DNA of 64,000 nucleotides from Actinomycetota bacterium. Its GTDB lineage: Bacteria > Actinomycetota > Geothermincolia > Fen-727 > Anoxymicrobiaceae. Below the pieces are notes generated by a model. The model saw only the letters and a program-made list of their open reading frames with translations, was not told where the DNA came from and did no database searches. Below, piece by piece: positions 50,918 to 61,014 of the stretch. Both the position numbers and the translations under genes were made by a program. The first letter of the stretch is position 1. Every line of letters begins with the position of its first letter. The stretch covers positions 1-64,000 of the forward strand of contig JAHJCO010000060.1 of the NCBI GenBank assembly GCA_018831265.1. The letters run 5' to 3'.

Positions 50918-51774
50918 CACTTCTCGATGTCGCGGTGGAGCACGCTGACCGGGTGGCCGCTCGCGAAGAACCTCCGGGCCAGCTCCTCGGCGATGGCCAC
51001 CGAGCGGTGACGTCCGCCCGTACAGCCCAGCCCTATGGTCAGGTTGACGCGCCTCTCCTTCACGTACCCCGGGATGAGGAGGTCGATCAACAGAGAGAAC
51101 TTCTCGAGGAACTCGACGGTGATATCTCTCTCGAGCACGTATGCGGCCACGGGCCTGTCCTGTCCGGTGAGGTCCCTGAGCTCCGGTTCCCAGTAGGGGT
51201 TTGGCAGGAACCGCAGGTCGAATATTATGTCGGCGTCCAGCGGGTGGCCGAACTTGTAGCCGAACGATATGAAGGTGAGCTTGGTGGTCAGCAGGGAGGC
51301 GGTACCCGGCACCATCTCCAGCAGCTTGCCGCGGAACTCGTAGATGTTGATATCCGAGGTGTCGATGAGGATGTCGGCCCTCTCCCTGACCCCGCCCAGC
51401 AGCGCCCTCTCCCGGGCGATGTTGTCGATGACCCTCAAGCCCTCGGTATCGAGCGGGTGTATCCGCCGGCTCTGCGAGAATCGGCGGACGAGGACATCGT
51501 CGGTGGCGTCCACGAAGATGATCGCGTAGGGGACGTTCTTCTCCCCCAGCGCGTCCAGGGCCTCGTAGAGCTCGCCGAAGGACGGCCCGCTGCGGACGTC
51601 TATCACCGCCGCGACCTTCTCCAGTTTCTTTCCCTCGCTCGACGCCACGTCCACGATGTTCGCAAGGAGCGACGCGGGGATGTTGTCGATCGCGTAGTAG
51701 CCCATGTCCTCGAGGCACTTGAGGGCCTCTGTCTTGCCCGCGCCGGACATCCCCGTGATTATGACTATCTCCAA
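50917..51774 (-). CDS. rapZ: RapZ/YvcJ family nucleotide-binding protein
   Basis: The 285-residue protein has Walker A IITGMSGAGKTEALKCLEDMG, a Walker B-like IIFVDATDDVLVRRF, and the RapZ C-terminal domain with TFISFGYKFGHP, DLRFLPNPYW and GLGCTGGRHRSVAIAEEL. Family members bind GTP or UDP-sugars and in enteric bacteria steer RNase E. TTG at 51774, with GGAGG four bases before it, gives the normal length; a GTG at 51804 would extend into ogt. The yvcK gene that usually separates rapZ and whiA is missing here. Confidence 0.92.
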   Translation of the reverse strand: MEIVIITGMSGAGKTEALKCLEDMGYYAIDNIPASLLANIVDVASSEGKKLEKVAAVIDVRSGPSFGELYEALDALGEKNVPYAIIFVDATDDVLVRRFSQSRRIHPLDTEGLRVIDNIARERALLGGVRERADILIDTSDINIYEFRGKLLEMVPGTASLLTTKLTFISFGYKFGHPLDADIIFDLRFLPNPYWEPELRDLTGQDRPVAAYVLERDITVEFLEKFSLLIDLLIPGYVKERRVNLTIGLGCTGGRHRSVAIAEELARRFFASGHPVSVLHRDIEK

Positions 51775-52295
51775 GCCGCCTCCCCCTCCAGGTCCAGCAA
51801 CCACTCCTTCCAGCCTTCAGCCCCGCTCCACCCCCCGGCGTAGCCGTCGCCCCTGACAACGCGGTGGCACGGCACCAGGAGCGGGACCGGGTTGCGCGAG
51901 ACCGCGCCCCCGACCGCCCTCGCCGCGCCGGGCCTGCCTACCTCCCGGGCCATCCGCCCGTAGCTCGCCGTGCTCCCCCACGGTATCCGGCGGACCTCCT
52001 CGAGAACCGACCGGGTGAACGGGCTGGCGGCCCCCAGGTCCACCTCGGGCACGACACCGGTCTCCCCGCCCGCCAGGTACTCCGCCAGGAACCGGGCCAG
52101 GTCGGATGCGTTCTGACCCACGCCGGGCTTCGCTCTATCTACTATTCTCACGAGGGGGCCACGCTCCCTGCCTGGCGACATGTCGGCCAGGGGGGGCAGG
52201 ACCAGCCTGCACACCCCGCGCACGCTGAACCCTGCGGCAAACGAGGCTCCGCGCACTGTTATGACCGCGTCCGGTGAGAACCCGTTATCCTTCAT
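51765..52295 (-). CDS. ogt: Methylated-DNA-protein-cysteine methyltransferase
   Basis: The enzyme removes O6-alkyl groups from guanine. The 176-residue protein has an N-terminal RNase H-like domain and the C-terminal DNA-binding domain with IPWGSTASYGRMAREVG, the arginine finger GAARAVGGA and the active-site PCHRV followed by VRGDGYAGGW. It lies in a repair cluster and overlaps uvrC by 11 bases and rapZ by 10. Confidence 0.94.
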   Translation of the reverse strand: MKDNGFSPDAVITVRGASFAAGFSVRGVCRLVLPPLADMSPGRERGPLVRIVDRAKPGVGQNASDLARFLAEYLAGGETGVVPEVDLGAASPFTRSVLEEVRRIPWGSTASYGRMAREVGRPGAARAVGGAVSRNPVPLLVPCHRVVRGDGYAGGWSGAEGWKEWLLDLEGEAAWR

Positions 52296-54156
52296 CTCTG
52301 CCGCCTTTCCTCCTCCTTGCCGCCTGGAACACTCCGAGCGCTACCGTGTCGGGCAGGCCGGACACCTCCTCCAACTCCTCCAGGGTCGCCTCCTCCACCT
52401 TCCTCGGGCTCCCGAAATGACGCAGCAGCGTCTTCTTCCTTCCGGGACCTACCCCGGCAACGTCGTCCAGCCACGAGCTGGAGGTCGACCTCTCCATCAC
52501 GGAGCGATGATAGGTCACCGCGGCGCGGTGGGCCTCGTCCCTGATCCGTTGAAGCAGGAACAGCGGCTCCGAGGCGCGCGGCAGGACGACCGGCTCCGGC
52601 CGGTCGGGCAGGTACACCTCCTCCAGCCTCTTTGCCAGGGCCGCGATGTCCACTCCGGTGATCCCCAGGATGCCCAGGACCTCCCTTGCGGCCCCGAGCT
52701 GTCCCTTGCCGCCGTCCAGCAGGACAAGGTCGGGCTTCTTCGCCCACGAGGAGCGCTGGTACGACACGCCGCTCTCCAGCTCCTTACAATACCGCTTGAA
52801 CCTGCGGTAGAGCACCTCCCGCGTCATCCCCACGTCGTCCATGCCCGGGGTGAACTTCACGCGGAACCGGCGGTAGTCCCGCCTGGCCGGGTTCCCGTCC
52901 TGGAAGACCACCATGGAGGCGACGGACGCGGAGCCCATCATGGTCGAGACGTCGTAGCACTCGATGCGTATGGGGTAGTTCTGAAGGCCGAGCCCGGAAG
53001 CCAGCCCCGCTATCGCCTCGTCGAGCCTGCTCTTGTCGCGCGCAAGCTCCAGCTTCGCCCCCTCCAGGGCCAGGCGCGCGTTCGCCGACGCCAGCGCCAT
53101 CTCGTTCTTCTTCCTGCCCCGCGCCGGCACGCGGATCTCCACCCTCGTTCCCCTGAGCTTCGAGAGCCACGCCTCCAGAGACTCGCGCTCCTCCCCGCTG
53201 AGCGCCGGGACGAGTACCAGCGTCGGCACCGAGGTGGCGCCGGCGTAGTACCTCTTGAGGAACTCGGCAGCCAGCTCGCCCGCGTCCTTCTCCTCCGGCA
53301 GGTCGCTGAAGAAGACGAGGTTGCCAAGGTGGAACCCGCCCCGGTTCCGCCCCACGGCGAAACACGCCCTGACGGAATCGCTCTCGATCCCCACCACGTC
53401 GTAGTCCTCGGTTGAGGACGACAGAGCCCTGTGGTGGCGAAGCACCCAGTTCGCTGACTCGATCTGGTTCCGGATGCGCGCGGCCTCCTCGTACTCCTGG
53501 TCCCGGGCCGCCGCCCTCATCCGGGTGTCGAGGTCACCGAGGACCTCCGAGTAGCGGCCCTCCAGGAAGTCGCAGAACTGCTTGACATGCCCCATGTACT
53601 CCTCCGGCTCCACCACGCCGCGGCAGGGCCCGAGGCACATGTGCATATCGTAGTAGAGACACGGCGAGCGCCCCTTCTGGCCGGGCTCCCTGCCCGCGCA
53701 GTGCCTCAGGGGGAACACCTTCTGCAGGAGCCTGATCGTGTTGCGCGCGGCCCGCGCGTTCACGTAGGGGCCGTAGTAGCGCGTGCCACGCACCCGTCTG
53801 CCCCTGGACAGCGATACGGTCGGAAACTCGTCGGAAACGGTCACCGCGATGTAGGGGTAGCTCTTGTCGTCGCGCAGGATGACGTTGTAGCGCGGAAGGT
53901 ACTTCTTTATCAGCGTGGCCTCGAGTATGAGCGCGTCCACCTCGGTCTCGCAGACGTTGACCTCGAGGTCCGCTATCTCGTCGTGCAGGGCCTCGCCCTT
54001 GTAGTCTCCCGGCGCCGGCGCCTGGAAGTAGGAGCGCACCCTGTCCTTCAGGGACTTGGCCTTGCCCACGTAGATGACTTCGCCCTCCGGGTTCCGGAAG
54101 ACGTAGACCCCCGGCCTTCCCGGAAGCGAGGCGAGCTTGGACCGCGCGACGGTCAA
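52285..54156 (-). CDS. uvrC: Excinuclease ABC subunit C
   Basis: UvrC makes both incisions around DNA lesions. The 623-residue protein has the GIY-YIG domain ([21 protein letters not shown]), a cysteine cluster around [26 protein letters not shown], the UVR domain ([17 protein letters not shown]), the RNase H-like nuclease domain ([26 protein letters not shown]) and C-terminal helix-hairpin-helix motifs ([14 protein letters not shown]). It starts at TTG with GGGGGGA upstream, overlapping uvrA by four bases. Confidence 0.95.
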   Translation of the reverse strand: MTVARSKLASLPGRPGVYVFRNPEGEVIYVGKAKSLKDRVRSYFQAPAPGDYKGEALHDEIADLEVNVCETEVDALILEATLIKKYLPRYNVILRDDKSYPYIAVTVSDEFPTVSLSRGRRVRGTRYYGPYVNARAARNTIRLLQKVFPLRHCAGREPGQKGRSPCLYYDMHMCLGPCRGVVEPEEYMGHVKQFCDFLEGRYSEVLGDLDTRMRAAARDQEYEEAARIRNQIESANWVLRHHRALSSSTEDYDVVGIESDSVRACFAVGRNRGGFHLGNLVFFSDLPEEKDAGELAAEFLKRYYAGATSVPTLVLVPALSGEERESLEAWLSKLRGTRVEIRVPARGRKKNEMALASANARLALEGAKLELARDKSRLDEAIAGLASGLGLQNYPIRIECYDVSTMMGSASVASMVVFQDGNPARRDYRRFRVKFTPGMDDVGMTREVLYRRFKRYCKELESGVSYQRSSWAKKPDLVLLDGGKGQLGAAREVLGILGITGVDIAALAKRLEEVYLPDRPEPVVLPRASEPLFLLQRIRDEAHRAAVTYHRSVMERSTSSSWLDDVAGVGPGRKKTLLRHFGSPRKVEEATLEELEEVSGLPDTVALGVFQAARRRKGGRDEG

Positions 54157-56999
54157 CGCCGTCCCCCCGCCCTGCGGCGGCCGTTGAGCAGCTCATCCAG
54201 GTACCTGCCGGTGTGCGACCGCCGCCTGGCGGCCACCTGCTCGGGCGTGCCGCTCGCCACCACCTCACCTCCCCTGTCGCCACCCTCGGGCCCGAGGTCG
54301 ATGATATGGTCCGCGACCTTTATCACGTCCATGTTGTGCTCGACCACCACGACCGTGTTCCCGCTTTCCACCAGCCTGTCCAGCACCTCGATGAGCATGT
54401 GTATGTCGGCGAAATGGAGGCCCGTGGTCGGCTCGTCCAGGAGGTAGAGCGTGCGGCCGGTGGGCCTTCTCGAGAGCTCTCGCGCCAGCTTGACCCTCTG
54501 GGCCTCGCCTCCGGACAGAGTAGGGGCCGGCTGCCCCAGCCTCACGTATCCGAGGCCCACGTCGACCAGCACGCGCAGCTGCCTGTTTATCTGGGGTATG
54601 TTGCCGAAGAGGTCCATGGCCTCCTCGACGGTCAGGTCCAGGACCTGGCTTATGTTCTTCCCCTTGTAGTGCACCTCGAGGGTCTCCCGGTCATACCGGC
54701 GCCCCTTGCAGACGTCGCACGCTATGTAGACGTCGGGCAGGAAGTGCATCTCGATCTTGACCATGCCGTCGCCCTTGCAGGCCTCGCAGCGTCCTCCGGC
54801 CACGTTGAAGCTGAACCTCCCCGGCTTGTAACCGCGGACCTTGGCCTGCGGCGTCCCGGCGTAGAGGCTGCGGATCGCGTCGAACACCTTTGTGTAGGTG
54901 GCCGGGTTGGAACGGGGTGTGCGTCCTATCGGCGACTGGTCGATGTTGACGACCTTGTCTATCTCGTCGGCCCCCTCCAGGCCGCGGTGCTTCCCGGGGG
55001 GCGTCCTGGAGGCCCCCAGCCTGCGCCGGAGGGCCCTGTAGAGTATCTCGCTCACCAGGGTGCTCTTGCCCGAGCCGCTCACGCCCGTCACGCAGGTGAA
55101 TACACCGAGGGGAAACGCCACGTCGATGTCCTTGAGGTTGTGCTCCTGGGCGCCCAGCACCACCAGCTCGCGCCCGGTCGGCGGGCGCCTGTGCGGCGGA
55201 ACCGGTATCTTGATCTCGCGGGAGAGGTACTTGCCGGTGATGGAGGACTTCTTCGCCTCGAGGTCGGCGACGCCGCCGGTTGCCACTATCCGGCCGCCGT
55301 GGATTCCGGCGCCCGGCCCGATGTCCACCAGGTGGTCGGCCGCCCTTATGGTGTCCTCGTCGTGCTCCACGACGATTACGGTGTTGCCCAGGTCGCGCAG
55401 GCGCTTGAGCGTCTGTATGAGCCGGTCGTTGTCCCTGCGGTGGAGCCCCACGCTCGGCTCGTCCAGTATGTAGAGGACCCCCACCAGCCCGCTGCCGATC
55501 TGGGTGGCCAGGCGTATCCTCTGTGACTCCCCCCCGGCCAGCGTGGTCGCGTTCCGCGAGAGGGTCAGGTAGTCCAGTCCCACGTCGGCGAGGAACTTGA
55601 GGCGGGAGTTCACCTCCTTGAGCAGGCGCGCCGAGATCTGCTTCTCCCGCTCGTCCTGGTCGAGGTCCTTCAGGAATCGCATCGTGCCCTGCACCGTCAG
55701 GTCGCACAGCTGCGATATGTTGAGCCCGCCCACGGTGACCGCCAGGCTCTCGGGTCTGAGCCTGGCCCCACCGCACTCCGGGCAAGGCTTCACGCTCATG
55801 AACATGCCGATGCGCCAGCGCGCGTAATCGGACTCCGTCTCGCGGTAGCGCCTCTCCAGGGTCGGGATTACTCCCTCGTAGACCGTGTAGTAGGTGCGCT
55901 GGCGGTTACGGGCGTCCAGGTGTCTGACCCTGATCTCCTGGCCGCCCGAGCCGTACAGCACCAGGCGCTGCACGGCCTCCGGGAGCCCGCTCCAGGGCAC
56001 GTCCATGTCGAATTCGTAGCGATCGGCAAGGGACTGCAGCGTGCTGTAGAAGTGGGTCTGGGTGGCCGCCTCCCACGGCGCGATGGCGCCGCCGGTCAGC
56101 GAGCGCTCGACGTCGGGAACCACCAGCTCAGGGTCTATCTCCTGCCTGTATCCCAGCCCACCGCAGGTGTGGCAGGCGCCGTACGGGCTGTTGAACGAGA
56201 ACATCCTGGGTGAGACCTCCGGGAGGCTTATCGCGCAGTGCACGCAGGCGAACTCCTGCGAGAACAGGTCTCGTCGGTCCTCCTCGCCCTGGACCGCGAC
56301 CATGCCCTCGCCCAGCAAAAGTGCGGCCTCCACGGACTCGGCGACCCTGCTCCCGGCGCCGGGCTTCACCACGAGGCGGTCCACCACGGCGAATATCTCG
56401 TGCTTCCTGTTCTTGTCGAGCGATATCTCCTCCGAGAGGTCGCGGACCTCGCCGTCCACCAGAGCCCTGACGTATCCCCGCTCGCGCAGGTTGTCGAAGA
56501 CCCCCTGGTGCTCTCCCTTGCGCCCCCTGACCAGCGGCGCCAGCAGCATCACCCGGCGCCCCTCCTCCATGTCCAGTATCCGGTCGGTTATCTGCTGGGG
56601 GGTCTGTCGGGAGACGGTGCGCCCGCAGGAGTAGCAGTGCGGCACCCCCACCCGAGCGTAGAGCACCCGAAGGTAGTCGTAGATCTCGGTGACCGTTCCC
56701 ACCGTGGAGCGGGGGTTGGTGGTGCCCGCCTTCTGGTCGATGGATATCGCCGGCGAGAGCCCCTCGATCAGGTCCACGTCCGGCTTGTCGAGCTGGCCCA
56801 GGAACTGCCGGGCGTAGGAGGACAGGGACTCGACGTAGCGACGCTGCCCCTCGGCGTAGATCGTGTCGAACGCCAGCGACGACTTGCCGGAGCCGCTGAT
56901 GCCGGTCATCACGATGAGGCTGTCCCGCGGCAGGTCCAGGTTCACGTCCTTGAGGTTGTGCTCCCGCGCCCCGCGTATCTTTATCACGTCGTCAGGCAC
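54153..56999 (-). CDS. uvrA: Excinuclease ABC subunit A
   Basis: UvrA finds DNA damage and loads UvrB. The 948-residue protein has two ABC ATPase modules with Walker [10 protein letters not shown] and GVSGSGKST, two signature motifs ([16 protein letters not shown] and [16 protein letters not shown]) and zinc modules (CVHC...CHTCGG, and CEACKGDG...CDVCKG). The GTG start overlaps uvrB by eight bases. It is full length. Confidence 0.97.
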   Translation of the reverse strand: MPDDVIKIRGAREHNLKDVNLDLPRDSLIVMTGISGSGKSSLAFDTIYAEGQRRYVESLSSYARQFLGQLDKPDVDLIEGLSPAISIDQKAGTTNPRSTVGTVTEIYDYLRVLYARVGVPHCYSCGRTVSRQTPQQITDRILDMEEGRRVMLLAPLVRGRKGEHQGVFDNLRERGYVRALVDGEVRDLSEEISLDKNRKHEIFAVVDRLVVKPGAGSRVAESVEAALLLGEGMVAVQGEEDRRDLFSQEFACVHCAISLPEVSPRMFSFNSPYGACHTCGGLGYRQEIDPELVVPDVERSLTGGAIAPWEAATQTHFYSTLQSLADRYEFDMDVPWSGLPEAVQRLVLYGSGGQEIRVRHLDARNRQRTYYTVYEGVIPTLERRYRETESDYARWRIGMFMSVKPCPECGGARLRPESLAVTVGGLNISQLCDLTVQGTMRFLKDLDQDEREKQISARLLKEVNSRLKFLADVGLDYLTLSRNATTLAGGESQRIRLATQIGSGLVGVLYILDEPSVGLHRRDNDRLIQTLKRLRDLGNTVIVVEHDEDTIRAADHLVDIGPGAGIHGGRIVATGGVADLEAKKSSITGKYLSREIKIPVPPHRRPPTGRELVVLGAQEHNLKDIDVAFPLGVFTCVTGVSGSGKSTLVSEILYRALRRRLGASRTPPGKHRGLEGADEIDKVVNIDQSPIGRTPRSNPATYTKVFDAIRSLYAGTPQAKVRGYKPGRFSFNVAGGRCEACKGDGMVKIEMHFLPDVYIACDVCKGRRYDRETLEVHYKGKNISQVLDLTVEEAMDLFGNIPQINRQLRVLVDVGLGYVRLGQPAPTLSGGEAQRVKLARELSRRPTGRTLYLLDEPTTGLHFADIHMLIEVLDRLVESGNTVVVVEHNMDVIKVADHIIDLGPEGGDRGGEVVASGTPEQVAARRRSHTGRYLDELLNGRRRAGGRR

Positions 57000-58998
57000 T
57001 GCGCCCTCCGTCTCCCTGCGGGAGGAGCTCGTCGCCGATGCGCCTTATCTCGTCCCTGAGGTGGGCGGCCTCCTCGAAGCGGAGCTCCTCGGCCAGCAGG
57101 CGCATCTCCTCCTCCATGTTCAACAGGAGCGTCTGCAGCTGCTCGGGTGTGAGACCGCGCGCGCGCTCGAGCGGGTCCATCCGGGCCCCGGCGTCCGGCG
57201 ACATGGCGACCTCCAGGATGTCGCGTACGTCCTTCTGTATGGACTGCGGGTTTATCCCGTGCACGCGGTTGTACTCGGCCTGGAGGGCCCGCCGCCTGGA
57301 GGTCTCGGCAATGGCCCTGTCCATGGCCTCGGAGCGCTGCTGGGCGTACAGCAGCACCGTTCCGTTCAGGTTGCGGCTGGCCCGGCCCATGGTCTGGACC
57401 AGGCTTCTCTCGCTGCGCAGGAAACCCTGCTTGTCCGCGTCCAGGATCGCCACCAGGGACACCTCGGGCAGGTCAAGCCCCTCCCTGAGCAGGTTTATGC
57501 CCACCAGGACGTCGAAAACGCCGGCCCTCAGGTCGCGCAGTATTTCCACACGCTCGACGGTGTTCACCTCGGAGTGGAGGTACCTGGTCTTTATGCCCAT
57601 CTCCGCCAGGTACTCGGTCAGCGTTTCGGACATCTTCTTGGTGAGGGTTGTGACCAGCACCCGCTCGCCCTTGACCACCCTCTCCCTGATCTCGGAGATG
57701 AGGTCGTCTATCTGGCCGTCGGAGTGCCTCACCTCCACCTCGGGATCCACGAGTCCGGTGGGCCTGATGACCTGCTCCACCACGCGGTCGGCCACCGAGA
57801 TCTCCCACTCGGCGGGAGTGGCGCTGACGAAGACCACCTGGCGGGCCCGTTCGAAGAACTCCGCGCGCGACAGGGGCCGGTTGTCCAGGGCGCTGGGCAG
57901 GCGAAAGCCGTGCTCGATGAGCGTCTCTTTTCGCGAGCGGTCCCCGTTCAGCATACCCGACAGCTGGGGCACCGTTATGTGCGACTCGTCTATGAACGTG
58001 AGAAACCCTTCGCCGAAGAAGTCGATGAGGGTGTAGGGCGCCTCCCCCTCCTTCCTGCCGGAGAGGTGCCTGCTGTAGTTCTCTATGCCGTGGCAGTAGC
58101 CCGTCTCACGCAGCATCTCCAGGTCGTACATCGTCCGCATCCGCAGCCTCTGCTCCTCCAGGAGCTTGTTCTCGTCGTGCAGCACCTCCAGTCGCCCCTC
58201 CAGCTCGGCCTCGATGTCCCCTACGGCCCTTTCGAGCTGCTCGGAGGGGGTGAGGAAATGTGTCGCCGGCCAGATGACCGCCCGCTCCAGGGCCGCGGTG
58301 ATCTCACCGGTGAGGGGGTCCACCTGGGTGATGCGCTCGACCGTACTGTCGAACATGTCTATGCGCACCATGGAGTCCTCCCAGTACGCCGGGAAGATGT
58401 CTATGACGTCCCCCCTCACCCTGAACCGTCCGCGCTCCGGGGCCAGGTCGTTCCTCTCGTAGTGGATATCGACCAGGCGCGCCAGCAACTCCTCGCGCTC
58501 GTACTCACCGCCCACCTCGAGCATTATCATCCGCTTCATGTACTCGTCGGGAGAGCCGAGCCCGTAGATGCAGGATACCGATGCCACGATGATGACGTCG
58601 TCGCGCGACAGCAGGGCGCTGGTCGCCGCGTGGCGCAGCCGGTCTATCTCGTCGTTTATGGACGAGTCCTTCTCGATGTAGGTGTCGGTGCTTGGTATGT
58701 ACGCCTCGGGCTGGTAGTAGTCGTAGTAGCTCACGAAGTACTCAACCGCGTTCCGCGGAAAGAACTCCCTGAACTCGCTGTACAGCTGTGCCGCCAGGGT
58801 CTTGTTGGGCGCCAGTACCAGGGCCGGGCGCTGGACCTCGGCCATGACCCTGGCCATGGTGAAAGTCTTGCCGGACCCGGTGACACCGAGCAGCACCTGG
58901 TAGCGCTCGTCGGCCTCGAGGCCGTCGACGAGCCCTCGTATAGCCTCCGGTTGATCGCCCTGGGGGACGAACCTGGTCTCGAGCTTGAAGCCGGACAA
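56992..58998 (-). CDS. uvrB: Excinuclease ABC subunit B
   Basis: UvrB verifies the lesion and recruits UvrC. The protein has Walker [10 protein letters not shown], the beta-hairpin region [19 protein letters not shown]-type helicase motif II (IDESH), [26 protein letters not shown] and a C-terminal UVR motif ([18 protein letters not shown]). The TTG at 58998 is chosen (GGGGTG six bases upstream), giving 668 residues starting [17 protein letters not shown] as in the family; the frame is open to 59028. Confidence 0.95.
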   Translation of the reverse strand: MSGFKLETRFVPQGDQPEAIRGLVDGLEADERYQVLLGVTGSGKTFTMARVMAEVQRPALVLAPNKTLAAQLYSEFREFFPRNAVEYFVSYYDYYQPEAYIPSTDTYIEKDSSINDEIDRLRHAATSALLSRDDVIIVASVSCIYGLGSPDEYMKRMIMLEVGGEYEREELLARLVDIHYERNDLAPERGRFRVRGDVIDIFPAYWEDSMVRIDMFDSTVERITQVDPLTGEITAALERAVIWPATHFLTPSEQLERAVGDIEAELEGRLEVLHDENKLLEEQRLRMRTMYDLEMLRETGYCHGIENYSRHLSGRKEGEAPYTLIDFFGEGFLTFIDESHITVPQLSGMLNGDRSRKETLIEHGFRLPSALDNRPLSRAEFFERARQVVFVSATPAEWEISVADRVVEQVIRPTGLVDPEVEVRHSDGQIDDLISEIRERVVKGERVLVTTLTKKMSETLTEYLAEMGIKTRYLHSEVNTVERVEILRDLRAGVFDVLVGINLLREGLDLPEVSLVAILDADKQGFLRSERSLVQTMGRASRNLNGTVLLYAQQRSEAMDRAIAETSRRRALQAEYNRVHGINPQSIQKDVRDILEVAMSPDAGARMDPLERARGLTPEQLQTLLLNMEEEMRLLAEELRFEEAAHLRDEIRRIGDELLPQGDGGRSA

Positions 58999-59068
58999 AC
59001 AAAACACCCCGGGTATTGAGGCTAGCAAAGAAGCGGGCGGCGCGCCATGCAGGGGCGCAACCCGGGCG

Positions 59069-59827
59069 TCAGTAGAAACCGACCACTTTCCCGTCCTGGA
59101 CGATCACCGTCAACACGGTACCCGGCTGGTGATCGTAGATGTAGCCCGCGCCGAGGTTGCTCCTCAACCTGTAATCGATGTCGGTAAAGACCGAACCGGT
59201 CCCGCGTTCGACCTGTCTCGTGACCTCCAGCCTGACCACCTTCCTGGTCACCGGACCCTCGAACGCCTCCTCCGTCCGTTCGGACACCGAGACCACCTTC
59301 GCCGGGTATTCGCCGTCCGGAAACGGAACCTGACCGCCCGTCCCCGAGGTGGAGTTATCGAGGACACTGGCGACCAGCGCGAGGCCAAATATCGTGAACA
59401 CGAAGGCGACCACTGTGCCGACCGCGAACCAGAGCATGCGCTTTCGCCCGGGCCGTCCGGACACCCCGAGGTCGTTGAACCAGCCCTCGGACCTGAACGC
59501 GTCCTCCCGGGCCGCGAACAGCCCCATGATCGCCTCTATGGTCTCCGGAGAAGTCTCCTGGGCTGTCCGTCTCCAGGGGTCGGGGTTCCGCGCCGGGGTC
59601 GGTGTGCGGTAACCGGGGCCCTGGTCGTAGCGGGCGCGCAGTTCGTCGTCCGAGAGCACCTCGTAGGCGCTCGCGACGTCCTTGAACATCTCCTCGGCGT
59701 AGGTGTTGCCGAGGTGCTGGTCGGGATGGTACTTGCGCGCCATCCGGTAATACGCCCTCTTGATGTCCTCTTTGCCGGCATCGCGGGAGACGCCCAGTAT
59801 CTTGTACGGGTCCTTGCTCTGTGGCAT
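59069..59827 (-). CDS. Membrane-anchored J-domain protein
   Basis: An N-terminal J domain ([31 protein letters not shown], with the HPD tripeptide needed to stimulate Hsp70) covers residues 5-70. It is followed by a linker, one membrane segment (about 131-153) and a 100-residue C-terminal domain with many strands that should lie outside the membrane. It lacks the Gly/Phe and zinc regions of DnaJ. Such proteins recruit DnaK to the membrane; the client is unknown. It is divergent from the two-CW gene. Confidence 0.85.
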   Translation of the reverse strand: MPQSKDPYKILGVSRDAGKEDIKRAYYRMARKYHPDQHLGNTYAEEMFKDVASAYEVLSDDELRARYDQGPGYRTPTPARNPDPWRRTAQETSPETIEAIMGLFAAREDAFRSEGWFNDLGVSGRPGRKRMLWFAVGTVVAFVFTIFGLALVASVLDNSTSGTGGQVPFPDGEYPAKVVSVSERTEEAFEGPVTRKVVRLEVTRQVERGTGSVFTDIDYRLRSNLGAGYIYDHQPGTVLTVIVQDGKVVGFY

Positions 59828-59955
59828 AGCCTTCTTCCGGGGCGGGGGGCTCCAGGGGTCCCGCCGGGGTGGGCCCCCACATGATTATAGAACGTCGGGA
59901 ACGCATGACGCGCGCGTTTGACCCCAAAGGTACCAAATGCTACCGTGAAAACACC

Positions 59956-60210
59956 ATGAGTGATTCCGACAAGTGCTGGGAGATAAAGAAGTGCTCGGCG
60001 GCGCAGTACCTCAACTGCAAGGCCTACCTGGAGGATAAACGCTGCTGGGAGGTCTCAAACCCACGCGGCTCTCGCAGCATGATGCTGTGCCTTCAGATGG
60101 GCTGCCCCGTCTACGACCTGCACATGGACGAGATCGACCACGAGATCGAGTACCGCCTTCGGATGATGTTCCCGTTCCTGGGATCGGCGGAGGAGAAGCC
60201 CCCTGAATAA
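59956..60210 (+). CDS. Two-CW domain small cysteine-rich protein
   Basis: From ATG 59956 the 84-residue protein reads CWEIKKCSAAQYLNCKAY then CWEVSNPRG and CLQMGCPVYD, with six to seven cysteines. The paired Cys-Trp motifs match the two-CW domain found alone or in sensor proteins; it probably binds a metal or cluster. The frame is open to 59869, but the upstream part carries no such motif. No strong ribosome site is seen. The function is unknown. Confidence 0.75.
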   Translation: MSDSDKCWEIKKCSAAQYLNCKAYLEDKRCWEVSNPRGSRSMMLCLQMGCPVYDLHMDEIDHEIEYRLRMMFPFLGSAEEKPPE

Positions 60211-60224
60211 TCCCCGACGTAGTC

Positions 60225-60330
60225 GATAGTCAACCCCCGGGCGAACCTGGGGGTCGGACATTTGCATGCGCTCAACTCCCGGTCAACACTGTAATTGGAG
60301 TTAACGTGTGCACTTGTCCGACGCCCTTCA
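60225..60330 (+). repeat. Family 1 palindromic repeat, copy H
   Basis: The left arm is GGGGGTCGGACATTTGC and the right arm GCACTTGTCCGACGCCC, then TTCATTGTT as in copy D. GTCGGACA pairs with TGTCCGAC, the same compensated pair as copy G. The right flank contains the coaE stop codon. Confidence 0.85.
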
Positions 60331-60960
60331 TTGTTGACGGTGGTGCTCGCGGGCCTTCTCGGAGATCTCCCCCCAGACCCGACCGACGGTCTGACGTAAC
60401 TCCCGAATCGTGCCGTCGTTGGTTATCACCAGGTCGGCCATCTCCACCCGGTCGTCTTCCGGTATCTGGCTGGCGATGCGGCTGCGCGCCTCGTCCTCAC
60501 TCATCCCCCGTTCGGAGAGCATCCGGCCCACCCTGGCCTCCTCGGAGGCGGTGACCACCAGGAGGAGGTCGAATATCGCCGTCGCCCCGATATCGACGAT
60601 GAGGGCCGCGTCTATCACCACGGCGGGGACGTCGTCGGGATGGAGGTTCTCCGCCTTCTCGTTCACGCGGCGGACGATCTCCGCGACTATTCGGGGGTGC
60701 GTGATGCGGTTGAGGAGCCGGCGCTTCTCCTCGTCGGAGAAGACCAGGGCCGCCAGCGAGCCGCGGTCTATGCAGGCGTCGTGGCCCAGTATCCCCTCAC
60801 CGAACTCCCGGATGCATGCCTCGTAGGCGGGCAGGCCGGGTTGTACGACGTCCCTGGCCACCGCGTCGGCGTCGATAACCGTCGCCCCGAGATCCTCCAG
60901 GGCTCGATCGACCTCCGTCTTGCCGGAGGCGATCCCCCCGGTGAGGCCGACCACCAGCAA
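60328..60960 (-). CDS. coaE: Dephospho-CoA kinase
   Basis: CoaE phosphorylates dephospho-CoA in the last step of CoA synthesis. The protein has Walker A GLTGGIASGKTEV, VIDADAVARDVV and ITHPRIVAEI, with the later DLVITNDGT. The TTG at 60960 has GGAG five bases before it and gives 210 residues; the open frame reaches 60999. The stop and last two codons (CAA CAA TGA) coincide with the flank of repeat copy H. Confidence 0.93.
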   Translation of the reverse strand: MLVVGLTGGIASGKTEVDRALEDLGATVIDADAVARDVVQPGLPAYEACIREFGEGILGHDACIDRGSLAALVFSDEEKRRLLNRITHPRIVAEIVRRVNEKAENLHPDDVPAVVIDAALIVDIGATAIFDLLLVVTASEEARVGRMLSERGMSEDEARSRIASQIPEDDRVEMADLVITNDGTIRELRQTVGRVWGEISEKAREHHRQQ

Positions 60961-61014
60961 CCGCTCTCCGGCCCTGCCCCAGACCTCAGGATGGCCCAAG
61001 ATATCTTCTCCGAC

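Noticed and set aside
49988..51859. A 623-residue minus-strand frame that seems to fuse a RapZ-region protein to WhiA
   Set aside because: The first 310 residues are an out-of-frame reading of rapZ (low-complexity Arg/Gly). The true whiA starts at ATG 50917 overlapping the rapZ stop by one base.
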